A stretch of 64,000 nt of DNA from Marinobacter arenosus. GTDB lineage: Bacteria > Pseudomonadota > Gammaproteobacteria > Pseudomonadales > Oleiphilaceae. A program made the translations under genes and the position numbers. Below are positions 28,211-36,182 of the stretch, piece after piece. Every line of letters starts with the position of its first letter. Position 1 is the stretch's first letter. The notes beneath the pieces were generated by a model that saw only the letters and a program-made list of their open reading frames with translations, made no database searches and was not told where the DNA came from. The stretch covers positions 1,550,001-1,614,000 of the forward strand of contig NZ_JAHVAO010000001.1 in assembly GCF_019264345.1 (NCBI RefSeq), written 5' to 3'.

Positions 28211-28836
28211 CGCTTGCCGCTTTGCCAGTGAGCAGCACCCACAAAGATCAGTTGAAGGAAGCGGATCGTCCGCTTCCGGATCTGGTCAATCTGGTAGTCG
28301 TCGTCTTCGGCCACCCCCAGCAGGTCCGTCAGGCTGAACGCCACGCTGCGAACCACCAGATCACAAGTCATGTCCAGATCCCCGTCGCTGAGGTGGTCAA
28401 CCAGCCTTAACCGCCGCAGGTCGTTCGCCAGTTCGCTGGCAAAGAATCGCATCTCGCTTCGAATGCCATCCTGTACAGCCCGACTCTCGCCAGCCAGCCC
28501 CTGCGCCATGAACAGGAAGAAACTGCGGTTGGCCCGGGCATGGCTGATGAAGATATCCACCGATTCCTCAATCAGTTTATCCGCCTGTAAAACGTGCCCC
28601 CTGGCCTCCCGCATCATGCGGCGCAAGACCAGGCCCAGCTCATCCACCAGCTGCAGCCCGAGATCGTCCATGTTGCGGAAGTGTCGATAGAAGGAGGTTG
28701 GTACCACACCCGCCTGCCGGGTTACCTCCCGTATTCCCAGACTGGCAAAATGCCGCCCCTTGCCCACCAGGGTCAGCGCCGCACCCATGAGTTTTTCGCG
28801 CGTTTCACCCGGCTTTCTGCGTTGTTTTTCCGCCAT
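28207..28836 (-). CDS. desT: TetR-family regulator of unsaturated fatty acid synthesis (DesT-like)
   Basis: 209-aa protein. The N-terminal TetR helix-turn-helix lies at about residues 15-60 (TREKLMGAALTLV, then IREVTRQAGVVPTSFYRHF) and an all-helical ligand domain follows. Family knowledge: FabR/DesT repressors sense the saturation state of acyl-CoA pools. In Pseudomonas, desT sits divergently next to desC-desB, the same order seen here. The start at 28836 is chosen because the HTH then lies at the usual distance; the frame extends to 28917 with unlikely residues. The shared intergenic region contains GTACA-type palindromes, probably its operators. Confidence 0.85.
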   Translation of the reverse strand: MAEKQRRKPGETREKLMGAALTLVGKGRHFASLGIREVTRQAGVVPTSFYRHFRNMDDLGLQLVDELGLVLRRMMREARGHVLQADKLIEESVDIFISHARANRSFFLFMAQGLAGESRAVQDGIRSEMRFFASELANDLRRLRLVDHLSDGDLDMTCDLVVRSVAFSLTDLLGVAEDDDYQIDQIRKRTIRFLQLIFVGAAHWQSGKR

Positions 28837-28875
28837 GGCCTGCTCATACCGATTGCTGTTGAACTCCGACAACAA

Positions 28876-28883
28876 GTGTACAC
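28876..28883. promoter_or_regulatory. GTGTACAC palindrome before desT
   Basis: An 8-bp GTGTACAC palindrome 40 bp upstream of desT shares the GTAC core with the two larger palindromes before desC. It may be an autoregulatory site. Confidence 0.35.
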
Positions 28884-28960
28884 ATCCGAAAAAATTAAAG
28901 TACCAAATGCTTGTCATTTTGCGCCAGTTCTACACACCCCATTGTGATACCCGGATTCGC

Positions 28961-28978
28961 TGTGTACAGTCGTACACA
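28961..28978. promoter_or_regulatory. 18-bp palindrome, candidate DesT operator A
   Basis: TGTGTAC and GTACACA are perfect 7-bp arms around AGTC. The site lies 51-68 bp before desC, next to a second palindrome of equal length. Confidence 0.6.
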
Positions 28979-28989
28979 TTAGTGAACAA

Positions 28990-29007
28990 CTGTACACACG
29001 CGTACAG
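28990..29007. promoter_or_regulatory. 18-bp palindrome, candidate DesT operator B
   Basis: CTGTAC and GTACAG are perfect 6-bp arms around ACACGC. Its centre is 29 bp (about three helix turns) from that of operator A, so bound dimers could face the same side of the DNA. It ends 21 bp before the desC ATG. Confidence 0.6.
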
Positions 29008-29028
29008 ATTGCACCATGGAGAATTCCA

Positions 29029-30132
29029 ATGTTAGCGAGACAGAACCAGAGCAAGGCACTCCAGTGGCTCGGCAAGCAGCTGTTTAACCGGGAAGATCCC
29101 GCTGCTTTTTTTGATCCGCTGCTGGAGCGTGTTAACCCGATGTGGGTACAACAGTACACACCGGCACGGGTAGTGCAGACCCTTCAGGAAACGTCAGACA
29201 CCAAGACCTTCGTCCTGAAACCGGCGCGCCGCTGGCAGGGCTTCGAGGCAGGACAGCATGTGAACATCTGTGTCGACATCGATGGCACCCGTCGAAACCG
29301 TACCTTCAGCCTCTCCAGCTCGCCGATCCTCTGGCAGAGTCAGGGTCTGATCACCCTGACCATCAAACGATTGCCGGGCGGCCTGGTGACCAACTGGTTG
29401 CACGATCACCTGGAGGTCGGAGCCGTCCTGGGCCTCGGCGAAGCCTTCGGCGACTTCCTGATACCCGAAGTGGCCACGCCGGTCCTGTTCATTGCCGGCG
29501 GCAGCGGTATCACACCGGTTCTGAGTCAGCTTGAAACCATGGCGGCGCAGGACTACCGGGCACCGGTCAGCCTGCTCTATTACGTACGCACGTCTGAGGA
29601 CGTCATTGCCGGCGAAAAGCTTGAGGCACTGGCTGCCCGCTATCCCGCTTTGACCCTGAGCATTATCCCGACCCATGACGGGGCTTCCCCCCGGTACCTG
29701 TCGGATGGGGATCTGGGCACGGTTCCGGGACTCAACGGCCGTCAGATTTTCCTGTGCGGCCCGAAAGGCCTGATGGACCTGGCAGAAGAGCTACTCCAGA
29801 GCCGAGGCGTCCGGGAGCGCGACATTCACTGCACCTACTTTTCCGCGCCCCGGGCAAACCTCGAGCATCAAGCCCTGGGCGGACAGGTCCAGTTCAGCCA
29901 CAGCAACATTGAGGTGGGGTCAGAGGGCGACGCCAACCTCCTGGAAATCGCCGAAGCCGCCGGCCTGACTCCCCAATATGGCTGCCGCATGGGCATCTGC
30001 CACCAGTGCAGTTGCCGGAAGACCAGCGGCACCGTCATCAACCGCCTGACGGGCCAGGCATCCGGTCCCGGCGAGGAGAACGTCCAGCTCTGTATCTCCG
30101 TGCCCCAGGGCCCGGTGTCCATCGACGTTTAA
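29029..30132 (+). CDS. desC: Ferredoxin reductase-type electron donor of the desaturase (DesC-like)
   Basis: 367-aa flavin and iron-sulfur reductase that probably passes NADPH electrons to the desaturase. The FAD-binding region is RNRTFSLSSSP, the nucleotide-binding region is FIAGGSGITPVLSQ, and a C-terminal plant-type [2Fe-2S] domain has cysteines in YGCRMGICHQCSC and QLCIS. GGAG stands upstream of the ATG. It is followed by desB after 52 nt. The order desT / desC-desB equals the Pseudomonas DesT regulon. Confidence 0.9.
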   Translation: MLARQNQSKALQWLGKQLFNREDPAAFFDPLLERVNPMWVQQYTPARVVQTLQETSDTKTFVLKPARRWQGFEAGQHVNICVDIDGTRRNRTFSLSSSPILWQSQGLITLTIKRLPGGLVTNWLHDHLEVGAVLGLGEAFGDFLIPEVATPVLFIAGGSGITPVLSQLETMAAQDYRAPVSLLYYVRTSEDVIAGEKLEALAARYPALTLSIIPTHDGASPRYLSDGDLGTVPGLNGRQIFLCGPKGLMDLAEELLQSRGVRERDIHCTYFSAPRANLEHQALGGQVQFSHSNIEVGSEGDANLLEIAEAAGLTPQYGCRMGICHQCSCRKTSGTVINRLTGQASGPGEENVQLCISVPQGPVSIDV

Positions 30133-30184
30133 TCCATTATCGAATTGCGACGCGGTGCACTGACGCACCGCAAGGAGTAAGACC

Positions 30185-31276
30185 ATGAAAACGATGACCG
30201 AAGCACAGCTCAGTGAACTGGAAAGGGATCTCAATGTCATCCGGGACGCGGTGGTTGCGGATCTCGGCGAGCGCGACGCCCAGTACATCCGCCGCATCGT
30301 TCGTCTGCACCGTACCCTGGAAGTGGGTGGCCGGGTCATGATGCCCTTTGGCTTCATTCCGCCGGTGTTCGTGGCTGCCACCGCCGCCCTCGGGATCTCC
30401 AAGATCATCGAGAACATGGAGATCGGCCACAACGTGATGCATGGGCAGTATGACTGGATGAACGATCCGGGCCTGCATTCCCAGACCTACGAATGGGACA
30501 CCGTCTGCACCGGCGAGTCCTGGCGCAGGACCCACAACTACGAGCACCACACCTACACCAACATCATTGGCAAGGACCGCGACTACGGTTACGCACTGCT
30601 GCGCCTCAGCGACGACGACAAGTGGAAGCCCCAGCATACGCTCCAGTTCATCAACTACATCCTGCTGAGCGTGTTCTTCCAGTGGGGGGTAGGCCTGCAC
30701 GAGCTGGAAAGCGAGCGCATTCGCCGCGGCGAGATCCGCCTGCGCGACAAGCTGCCGTTCCTGAAGGACTTCTTCCGCAAAGGTGGCCGGCAGGCGTTCA
30801 AGGACTACCTGTTCTTCCCGTTGATCACCTTCCCGGTGGCACCGGTCGTGCTGGCAGGAAACCTCGGCGCGAACCTCATCCGGAACCTGTGGTCATCCAC
30901 GGTGATTTTCTGCGGGCATTTCACACAGGATGCCGAGACCTTTACGGAAGCCGAGTGTGAAGGCGAGAGCAAGGGCCATTGGTACTTGCGCCAGCTTACC
31001 GGTTCGTCAAACTTCACCGGCGGCAAGTGGGTGCATCTGCTGAGCGGTCACCTCAGTTACCAGATCGAGCACCACGTTTTTCCGGACCTGCCGGCCCATC
31101 GCTATCCGGAGATCTCGGAACAGGTGCAGGCGGTGTGCAGGAAGCATGGCATCCCGTATAACACGGGCAGCTTTGCCCGACAGTACGGCACCGTGCTGAA
31201 ACGCATCTTTGCCTTCTCCCTGCCGGACCGGCTACGCGCCAGGGTACCCGCCCTGACGATGGGTCAGGCGACCTGA
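30185..31276 (+). CDS. desB: Membrane fatty acid desaturase (DesB-like)
   Basis: 363-aa di-iron membrane desaturase, presumably acting on acyl-CoA and paired with the DesC-like reductase. The three histidine boxes are complete: H82xxxH86, H117-N-Y-E-H121-H122 and H296-H297 in QIEHHVFPD. Hydrophobic hairpins lie between boxes 1-2 and 2-3. AAGGAG precedes the ATG. The end overlaps convergent nsrR by 13 nt. It allows aerobic synthesis of unsaturated fatty acids and thus membrane fluidity control. Confidence 0.93.
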   Translation: MKTMTEAQLSELERDLNVIRDAVVADLGERDAQYIRRIVRLHRTLEVGGRVMMPFGFIPPVFVAATAALGISKIIENMEIGHNVMHGQYDWMNDPGLHSQTYEWDTVCTGESWRRTHNYEHHTYTNIIGKDRDYGYALLRLSDDDKWKPQHTLQFINYILLSVFFQWGVGLHELESERIRRGEIRLRDKLPFLKDFFRKGGRQAFKDYLFFPLITFPVAPVVLAGNLGANLIRNLWSSTVIFCGHFTQDAETFTEAECEGESKGHWYLRQLTGSSNFTGGKWVHLLSGHLSYQIEHHVFPDLPAHRYPEISEQVQAVCRKHGIPYNTGSFARQYGTVLKRIFAFSLPDRLRARVPALTMGQAT

Positions 31277-31701
31277 AGCAACCTCAACAACTGTGGCCGA
31301 TGCTGATCCTGGATCACATCGGCCAGGGTGTAGTTATCCAGCACCTTGAGAAACGCGTGCAGCGCCTCACCGAACATGGATTTGAGGCCACAAACCGGAG
31401 CGATCCGGCATCCGTTCTTCGACGAGAAACATTCCACCATGTTGAGGTCCTGCTCGGTCTCCCGCACCAGAATCCCGATACTGATGTCACGTGCCGGCAT
31501 GTGAAGCCGCATGCCGCCCTTCTTGCCGCGAACCGTCTCGATGTAGCCCTTCTTATTGAGCTGATGAACCACTTTCATCAGATGATTTCTGGAAATGTCG
31601 TAACTCTCGGCAATTTCCTGAATGGTCGCCAGGCGATCACCCTGCACCGCCAGATAGATCAGCACGCGCAGTGAATAGTCAGTGTAACGGGTGATGTGCA
31701 T
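31264..31701 (-). CDS. nsrR: Rrf2-family nitric oxide-sensing repressor NsrR
   Basis: 145-aa transcription factor. The N-terminal winged helix (MHITRYTDYSLRVLIYLA, then ISRNHLMKVVHQL) is the standard NsrR sequence. Cysteines C91, C98 and C104 are the iron-sulfur ligands whose nitrosylation releases DNA. It ends an operon that begins with the small membrane gene at 32353 and the DUF454 gene. Two sequences like the NsrR consensus lie 0.7-0.8 kb upstream between this operon and norZ, which suggests NO induction with autoregulation. Confidence 0.95.
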   Translation of the reverse strand: MHITRYTDYSLRVLIYLAVQGDRLATIQEIAESYDISRNHLMKVVHQLNKKGYIETVRGKKGGMRLHMPARDISIGILVRETEQDLNMVECFSSKNGCRIAPVCGLKSMFGEALHAFLKVLDNYTLADVIQDQHRPQLLRLLQVA

Positions 31702-31721
31702 TCAGTACTCCAGTGTTTCCG

Positions 31722-32090
31722 TTAAAAGGAAGGTCTTGTCAGCAGGTAGCACGCTGAACAGACCATCGCACCAGCGGCCAGCGCCAGGATAATCATTGAC
31801 GTACCGAGGGCAAAAAGTACCCCCCAGCTCAACGCCATCATGACGCACGCCAGACCCTTGGCCTTGGCTGGCACCGCCCGGTTTCGGCGCCAATCTGCGA
31901 TCACACGCCCAAAACGGGGATGCTCTTCCAGCCATCGGGCAAACGCCGGAGAGCCCTTACTGGCGAAAAAAGCCGCCAGAAGCACAAACGGCGTTGTCGG
32001 AAGAAGGGGAAGCACTACCCCGATTGCCCCCAGACCTAACGCAATATACGAAAGAATGCGAAATCCGGTTTTCCCGGAACACTCACGCAT
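31722..32090 (-). CDS. DUF454 (YbaN-like) membrane protein
   Basis: 122-aa inner-membrane protein. The conserved block LGAIGVVLPLLPTTPFVLLAAFFASKGSPAFARWLEEHP is the DUF454/YbaN signature region (partly hydrophobic), followed by a second pair of helices. The ATG at 32090 has AGGGGG 8 nt upstream. Longer frames up to 32369 overlap the neighbouring gene and are not conserved. It lies 20 nt before nsrR, so it is probably cotranscribed with it. Function unknown; the context suggests a link to the NO response. Confidence 0.85.
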   Translation of the reverse strand: MRECSGKTGFRILSYIALGLGAIGVVLPLLPTTPFVLLAAFFASKGSPAFARWLEEHPRFGRVIADWRRNRAVPAKAKGLACVMMALSWGVLFALGTSMIILALAAGAMVCSACYLLTRPSF

Positions 32091-32137
32091 TGCAACGCCC
32101 CCTGAGATGTTCATATCTGCATTCAGTTTACCGGGAT

Positions 32138-32353
32138 TCAATGAACAGGTCTTCCGAGACGACTCAGGCAAGCCAGCCGGGCGACGTAGGCGATCTTGAT
32201 ACCCACGGCAAACAAGAGGGTTCCGATGTGCGCGAGGATTTGCCATGGCAACGACACTGCGTGGGCAAACGGGTAAGCCAGAAGAATGGTCAGAACCAGC
32301 CCCACGGCTGACCAGACCAGTGCATGATTTGAAAACGCCAGCCATCGCTCCAC
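32138..32353 (-). CDS. Small two-helix membrane protein of the NsrR-norZ locus
   Basis: Predicted 71-aa protein with two hydrophobic helices (ALVWSAVGLVLTILLAYPF and ILAHIGTLLFAVGIKIAYVA) and a basic C-terminus. GTG at 32353 is chosen because AGGTGG stands 4 nt upstream. The alternative ATG at 32503 would add 50 residues from an AT-rich promoter-like stretch. An NsrR-like box overlaps its promoter at 32365-32387. I do not recognise a named family. Position suggests an accessory role in NO handling. Confidence 0.65.
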   Translation of the reverse strand: MERWLAFSNHALVWSAVGLVLTILLAYPFAHAVSLPWQILAHIGTLLFAVGIKIAYVARLACLSRLGRPVH

Positions 32354-32364
32354 TTCGCCACCTA

Positions 32365-32387
32365 TACATGTATCTAAAATGTATTTT
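32365..32387. promoter_or_regulatory. NsrR-type box 1 (small membrane gene side)
   Basis: Read on the minus strand, the 23-bp site begins AAAATACATTT and continues AGATACATGTA after the centre. It agrees by eye at about 17 of 22 positions with the NsrR consensus (AAGATGYATTT-N-AAATRCATCTT). It lies 12 bp before the GTG start, so bound NsrR would block expression. Confidence 0.55.
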
Positions 32388-32473
32388 TTAATATAGGAAA
32401 GTTGCCTACGGACTGCAACCAGAAATTCAGCCCCTCCAACTCCTTTGTTTCCCATCAACACTGCCAGCCAGAA

Positions 32474-32487
32474 TTGATTTATCTCAT
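32474..32487. promoter_or_regulatory. Weak Anr/Dnr-like site before norZ operon
   Basis: TTGAT-TTAT-CTCAT has a perfect left half and an imperfect right half of the TTGAT-N4-ATCAA consensus, 18 bp upstream of the NsrR box. It is only a possible activator site. Confidence 0.3.
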
Positions 32488-32504
32488 GTGAGTATTCTGA
32501 CATT

Positions 32505-32527
32505 AAGATGTATTGTATTTACATCTT
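32505..32527. promoter_or_regulatory. NsrR-type box 2 (norZ side)
   Basis: AAGATGTA (32505-32512) and TACATCTT (32520-32527) are perfect inverted arms. The 23-bp site matches the NsrR consensus at about 19 of 22 positions by eye. It lies 18 bp before the first gene of the norZ operon. Confidence 0.8.
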
Positions 32528-32545
32528 TGAAAGAGGAGACATGAC

Positions 32546-32755
32546 ATGAACCTTCCCTTATTGCCCTTAGGCCAGATGGCTCGAGACTTTCCCGGTGCAA
32601 CGCGCATCCTGCATCAGCGCATGCTGAACTTCTGCGGCCACACCAAAGGGCTCGACGCGAATCAGATAGCCGCAGACATTCACCGACTTGCCGACCCGCG
32701 TGACGGGCTACAAAATCCCGCAACCCTCTCGATGGGAGGCGCTTCCATTGGCTAA
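32546..32755 (+). CDS. Standalone DUF542/ScdA_N-like small protein
   Basis: 69-aa protein whose core LGQMARDFPGATRILHQRMLNFCG matches the N-terminal DUF542 (ScdA_N) domain of the iron-sulfur repair protein YtfE/ScdA/DnrN. In those proteins that domain carries a DFCCGG motif; here it reads NFCGHTKG, with a single cysteine and a histidine. The hemerythrin-like di-iron domain of YtfE is missing. GAGGAG precedes the ATG. The end overlaps the norZ start by 8 nt, so the two are translationally coupled. An NsrR-type box lies just upstream. A role in protecting or assembling the NO reductase, or in NO/redox sensing, is inference. Confidence 0.75.
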   Translation: MNLPLLPLGQMARDFPGATRILHQRMLNFCGHTKGLDANQIAADIHRLADPRDGLQNPATLSMGGASIG

Positions 32756-35036
32756 CTACCGCAGACTCTGGTTGATCCTGATCGCCATCCTTGCCCTGAC
32801 CTTCGCTCTGCTCGGTTACTTCGGCACTGAAGTCTACCGTTCCGCGCCGCCCATTCCTGACGAGGTCGTCAGTGCCGGCGGTGCCCCCCTGATGACGGAG
32901 GAAACCATCCTCGATGGCCAGACCGCCTGGCAATCTGTGGGCGGCATGCAACTGGGTTCGATCTGGGGCCACGGCGCCTACCAGGCGCCTGACTGGACGG
33001 CCGACTGGCTGCACCGGGAGTTGCTGGCCTGGCTGGACCTCGCGGCCGAGGAAGAGTTCGGCATGCCCTACGAGGATCTGAACGGCCAACAGCAAAACGC
33101 CCTGCAGTACGATCTGAAAACCGAGTACCGCACCAATACCTACAATTCGGAGACAGGCATCCTGACCCTGTCCGAGCGCCGAACCCGGGCCATTGCCGAC
33201 ACCGCCGACTACTACAGCCGCCTGTTCAGCGATGCCCCGGATCTCCGCTCCACCCGGGAAAACTACGCAATGAAGGAAAACACCCTGCCGAGCGCGGAAC
33301 GTCGGGAACGGATGACCGAGTTCTTCTTCTGGACTGCGTGGGCTGCCGCTACCCAACGACCCGGCAGCGACGCCACCTATACCAATAATTGGCCCCACGA
33401 ACCCCTGATCGATAACAAACCCACTCCGGAAAACGTGATCTGGTCCATCGTCAGTGTCGTGTTGCTGATAGCCGGTGTCGGTGGCCTGGTCTGGGCCTGG
33501 GCATTCCTGCGCAAACACGACGAGGAAGAACCGGCCGCGCCGGTTCGGGATCCACTGACCAACTTCGCCCTGACAGCCTCCCAGAAGGCGCTCGGAAAAT
33601 ACCTGTTCCTGGTGGTCGCGCTGTTTGGCTTCCAGGTGATGTTGGGCGGTTTCACCGCGCACTACACCGTCGAGGGGCAGAGCTTCTACGGCATCAATGT
33701 TTCCGAGTGGTTCCCCTATTCCCTGGTCCGCACCTGGCACATCCAGGCAGCCCTGTTCTGGATTGCGACGGGCTTTTTGGCGGCCGGCCTGTTCCTGGCA
33801 CCAATCATCAACGGCGGCCGAGACCCGAAGTACCAGAAACTCGGCGTCGATGTCCTGTTCTGGGCCCTGGTGATTGTGGTGGCCGGCTCCTTTACCGGCA
33901 ATTATCTTGCGATTGCCCAGATCATGCCCGAGCACCTGAGCTTCTGGCTGGGCCACCAGGGCTATGAGTTTGTCGATCTCGGCCGTCTCTGGCAGATTGG
34001 CAAGTTCACTGGCATCGCTTTCTGGCTGGTGCTGATGCTGCGCGGCATCGTTCCGGCATTGAGACAACCCGGCGACAAGAACCTGCTGGCCCTGCTTACC
34101 GCCTCCGTGGTGGCCATCGGTTTGTTCTACGGTGCCGGGTTCTTCTACGGCGAGCGAACCCACATTTCGATCATGGAGTACTGGCGCTGGTGGATCGTGC
34201 ACCTGTGGGTCGAAGGCTTCTTTGAGGTATTCGCCACCACCGCCCTGGCGTTCATCTTCTGCAGCATGGGGCTGGTCTCCAGAACCGTGGCCACATCCGC
34301 CAGCCTGGCCTCGGCGAGTCTGTTCATGCTCGGCGGTGTGCCGGGCACCTTCCACCACCTGTACTTCGCCGGCACCACAACGCCAGTGATGGCCGTCGGC
34401 GCCACCTTCAGCGCCCTGGAAGTGGTCCCGCTGGTGGTACTGGGCTATGAGGCCTGGGAAAACTGGCGCCTGAAGTCCAGGGCCCCGTGGATGGAGAATG
34501 TCCGGTGGCCCCTGGTGTTCTTTGTTGCGGTGGCCTTCTGGAACATGCTCGGAGCCGGCGTACTTGGCTTCATGATCAACCCGCCGGTTGCGCTCTATTA
34601 CATTCAGGGCCTGAACACCACACCCACCCACGCCCATGCCGCCCTGTTTGGCGTCTATGGGTTCCTGGCGCTGGGCTTCACCCTGCTGATCCTGCGCTAC
34701 CTCCGGCCACGGGTGATCTTCAATGAGCGACTGATGAAGGTGGGATTCTGGGGATTGAATCTCGGCTTGGTGCTGATGCTGTTTACCAGCCTGTTGCCAG
34801 TCGGCCTGATCCAGTTCTTCGCCAGCGCCAGTGAGGGCCTGTGGTATGCACGCAGTGAAGCCTTTATGCAAAGTGACATACTGCAGTTTCTGCGGTGGGT
34901 GCGTACCATCGGCGATGTGGTGTTTATCGTCGGCGCTCTCGCCGTCGGTTGGCAGGTGGTAATAGCCCTGTTCTTCCCCAACCTGACGACCGCCGAAGAC
35001 GACAAGGCCCCGGAGCAGGAACCCGCGCGCGCTTGA
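32748..35036 (+). CDS. norZ: Quinol-dependent nitric oxide reductase (qNor)
   Basis: 762-aa inner-membrane enzyme that reduces 2 NO to N2O with electrons taken directly from quinol. The N-terminal part (to about residue 200) is a periplasmic cytochrome c-like domain without a heme-binding CxxCH, as in qNor. The heme-copper oxidase-type core follows with 12 helices and metal-binding histidines in RTWHIQAALFW, WWIVHLWVEGFFEVF and GTFHHLYFAG. The start is TTG at 32748 with GGAGG 8 nt upstream; the ATG at 32688 lies in the preceding gene. With NsrR control it may serve detoxification as well as respiration. Confidence 0.93.
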   Translation: MANYRRLWLILIAILALTFALLGYFGTEVYRSAPPIPDEVVSAGGAPLMTEETILDGQTAWQSVGGMQLGSIWGHGAYQAPDWTADWLHRELLAWLDLAAEEEFGMPYEDLNGQQQNALQYDLKTEYRTNTYNSETGILTLSERRTRAIADTADYYSRLFSDAPDLRSTRENYAMKENTLPSAERRERMTEFFFWTAWAAATQRPGSDATYTNNWPHEPLIDNKPTPENVIWSIVSVVLLIAGVGGLVWAWAFLRKHDEEEPAAPVRDPLTNFALTASQKALGKYLFLVVALFGFQVMLGGFTAHYTVEGQSFYGINVSEWFPYSLVRTWHIQAALFWIATGFLAAGLFLAPIINGGRDPKYQKLGVDVLFWALVIVVAGSFTGNYLAIAQIMPEHLSFWLGHQGYEFVDLGRLWQIGKFTGIAFWLVLMLRGIVPALRQPGDKNLLALLTASVVAIGLFYGAGFFYGERTHISIMEYWRWWIVHLWVEGFFEVFATTALAFIFCSMGLVSRTVATSASLASASLFMLGGVPGTFHHLYFAGTTTPVMAVGATFSALEVVPLVVLGYEAWENWRLKSRAPWMENVRWPLVFFVAVAFWNMLGAGVLGFMINPPVALYYIQGLNTTPTHAHAALFGVYGFLALGFTLLILRYLRPRVIFNERLMKVGFWGLNLGLVLMLFTSLLPVGLIQFFASASEGLWYARSEAFMQSDILQFLRWVRTIGDVVFIVGALAVGWQVVIALFFPNLTTAEDDKAPEQEPARA

Positions 35037-35165
35037 ATAGGACCCGCCCGGTGCCATGGAGGGCGCCGGAGGGTTACCCCTCGCGGGGTATCGGATTCGT
35101 TACACTTATTTGCGATACTGCGTCTATACTTGATCGAAAAGCACGCAGTAACAGGAAGCGACTCA

Positions 35166-36158
35166 ATGCCGCAAAGTACTCTGACAGACCGATTTGGCCG
35201 CACGGTAAACTATGTGCGTCTGTCCGTCACCGACCGGTGTGATTTTCGCTGCGTGTATTGTATGGCCGAGGACATGACCTTCCTCCCCCGCCAGCAGGTT
35301 CTGACTCTGGAAGAAATTGCGCGGGTTGCCCGCAACTTCGTTGCGCTCGGGACCGAAAAAATTCGCCTGACCGGGGGCGAACCGCTGGTTCGCAAAGACA
35401 TCCTCGAACTGGTCAAGGAGGTCGGAACCTATGGCCTTCGCGATTTTGCCATGACCACCAACGGCAGCCAGTTGTCGACCATGGCGGAGCCGTTACGCAA
35501 AGCGGGCATGCATCGGCTCAACATCAGCCTCGACTCGCTGGACGCCGAGAAATTCCGGAACATCACCCGTACCGGGAATCTTAACCGGGTACTTGATGGT
35601 ATCGATGCGGCCCGAGAAGCCGGCTTCCGGGGCATCAAGCTCAACACGGTGGTGATGAAGGGTCGTAATGACGAGGAAATTCCGGAGCTGATTGAGTTCG
35701 CTCGCAAGAAACAGGTGGACATCAGCTTCATCGAAGAGATGCCTCTGGGCGAGATTTCCGAGCATGATCGGGGACTGGCCCTGTGCACCAGTGACGAAGT
35801 CCAACGCATTATCCGCCAGCACCATGACCTGGTGCCCGCCACCGAAGATTCCGGAGGCCCGGCGCGCTACTACCGGATGCCGGACAGCCCGATCCGGGTG
35901 GGCTTTATTTCCCCGCACTCCCACAACTTCTGCTCCACCTGCAACCGGGTGCGGGTCACCGTGGAAGGCCGGTTGCTCCTCTGCCTCGGCAACGAGCACT
36001 CGGTAGACTTGCGTCGTGTTCTGCGAGGCAATCCGGTCACCGACGACAAGCTCCGGCAGACCATCATCAACGCCATGGACCTGAAGCCGGAGCGCCATCA
36101 CTTTTCCAGTGAGGGCGACGTACAGATCCTGCGGTTCATGAACATGACCGGCGGTTGA
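35166..36158 (+). CDS. moaA: GTP 3',8-cyclase, molybdenum cofactor synthesis
   Basis: Radical SAM enzyme for the first step of molybdopterin synthesis. The 330-aa protein has the N-terminal cluster C25-DFR-C29-VY-C32, the GGEPLVRKD motif, and a C-terminal second cluster in [28 protein letters not shown] precedes the ATG at 35166. It supplies cofactor for the NarG nitrate reductase encoded on the same island. It also uses SAM. It is convergent with nosL. Confidence 0.95.
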   Translation: MPQSTLTDRFGRTVNYVRLSVTDRCDFRCVYCMAEDMTFLPRQQVLTLEEIARVARNFVALGTEKIRLTGGEPLVRKDILELVKEVGTYGLRDFAMTTNGSQLSTMAEPLRKAGMHRLNISLDSLDAEKFRNITRTGNLNRVLDGIDAAREAGFRGIKLNTVVMKGRNDEEIPELIEFARKKQVDISFIEEMPLGEISEHDRGLALCTSDEVQRIIRQHHDLVPATEDSGGPARYYRMPDSPIRVGFISPHSHNFCSTCNRVRVTVEGRLLLCLGNEHSVDLRRVLRGNPVTDDKLRQTIINAMDLKPERHHFSSEGDVQILRFMNMTGG

Positions 36159-36182
36159 CCGTCCGCCGAAAGACGGGGGCGT

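Noticed and set aside
31840..32311. Plus-strand frames over the DUF454 and small membrane genes
   Set aside because: No motifs, no ribosome site, and they lie opposite better-supported membrane proteins.
32354..32503. 50-residue N-terminal extension of the small membrane protein from ATG 32503
   Set aside because: It would run through an AT-rich promoter region including an NsrR-like box and has no ribosome site; the GTG at 32353 has one.
32484..35057. 857-aa open frame opposite norZ
   Set aside because: Antisense shadow of norZ with low-complexity Q/G/H-rich sequence and no domain.
35134..35147. Anr-like TTGAT before moaA
   Set aside because: Right half reads AAGCA, only two matches to ATCAA; likely chance in an AT-rich promoter.
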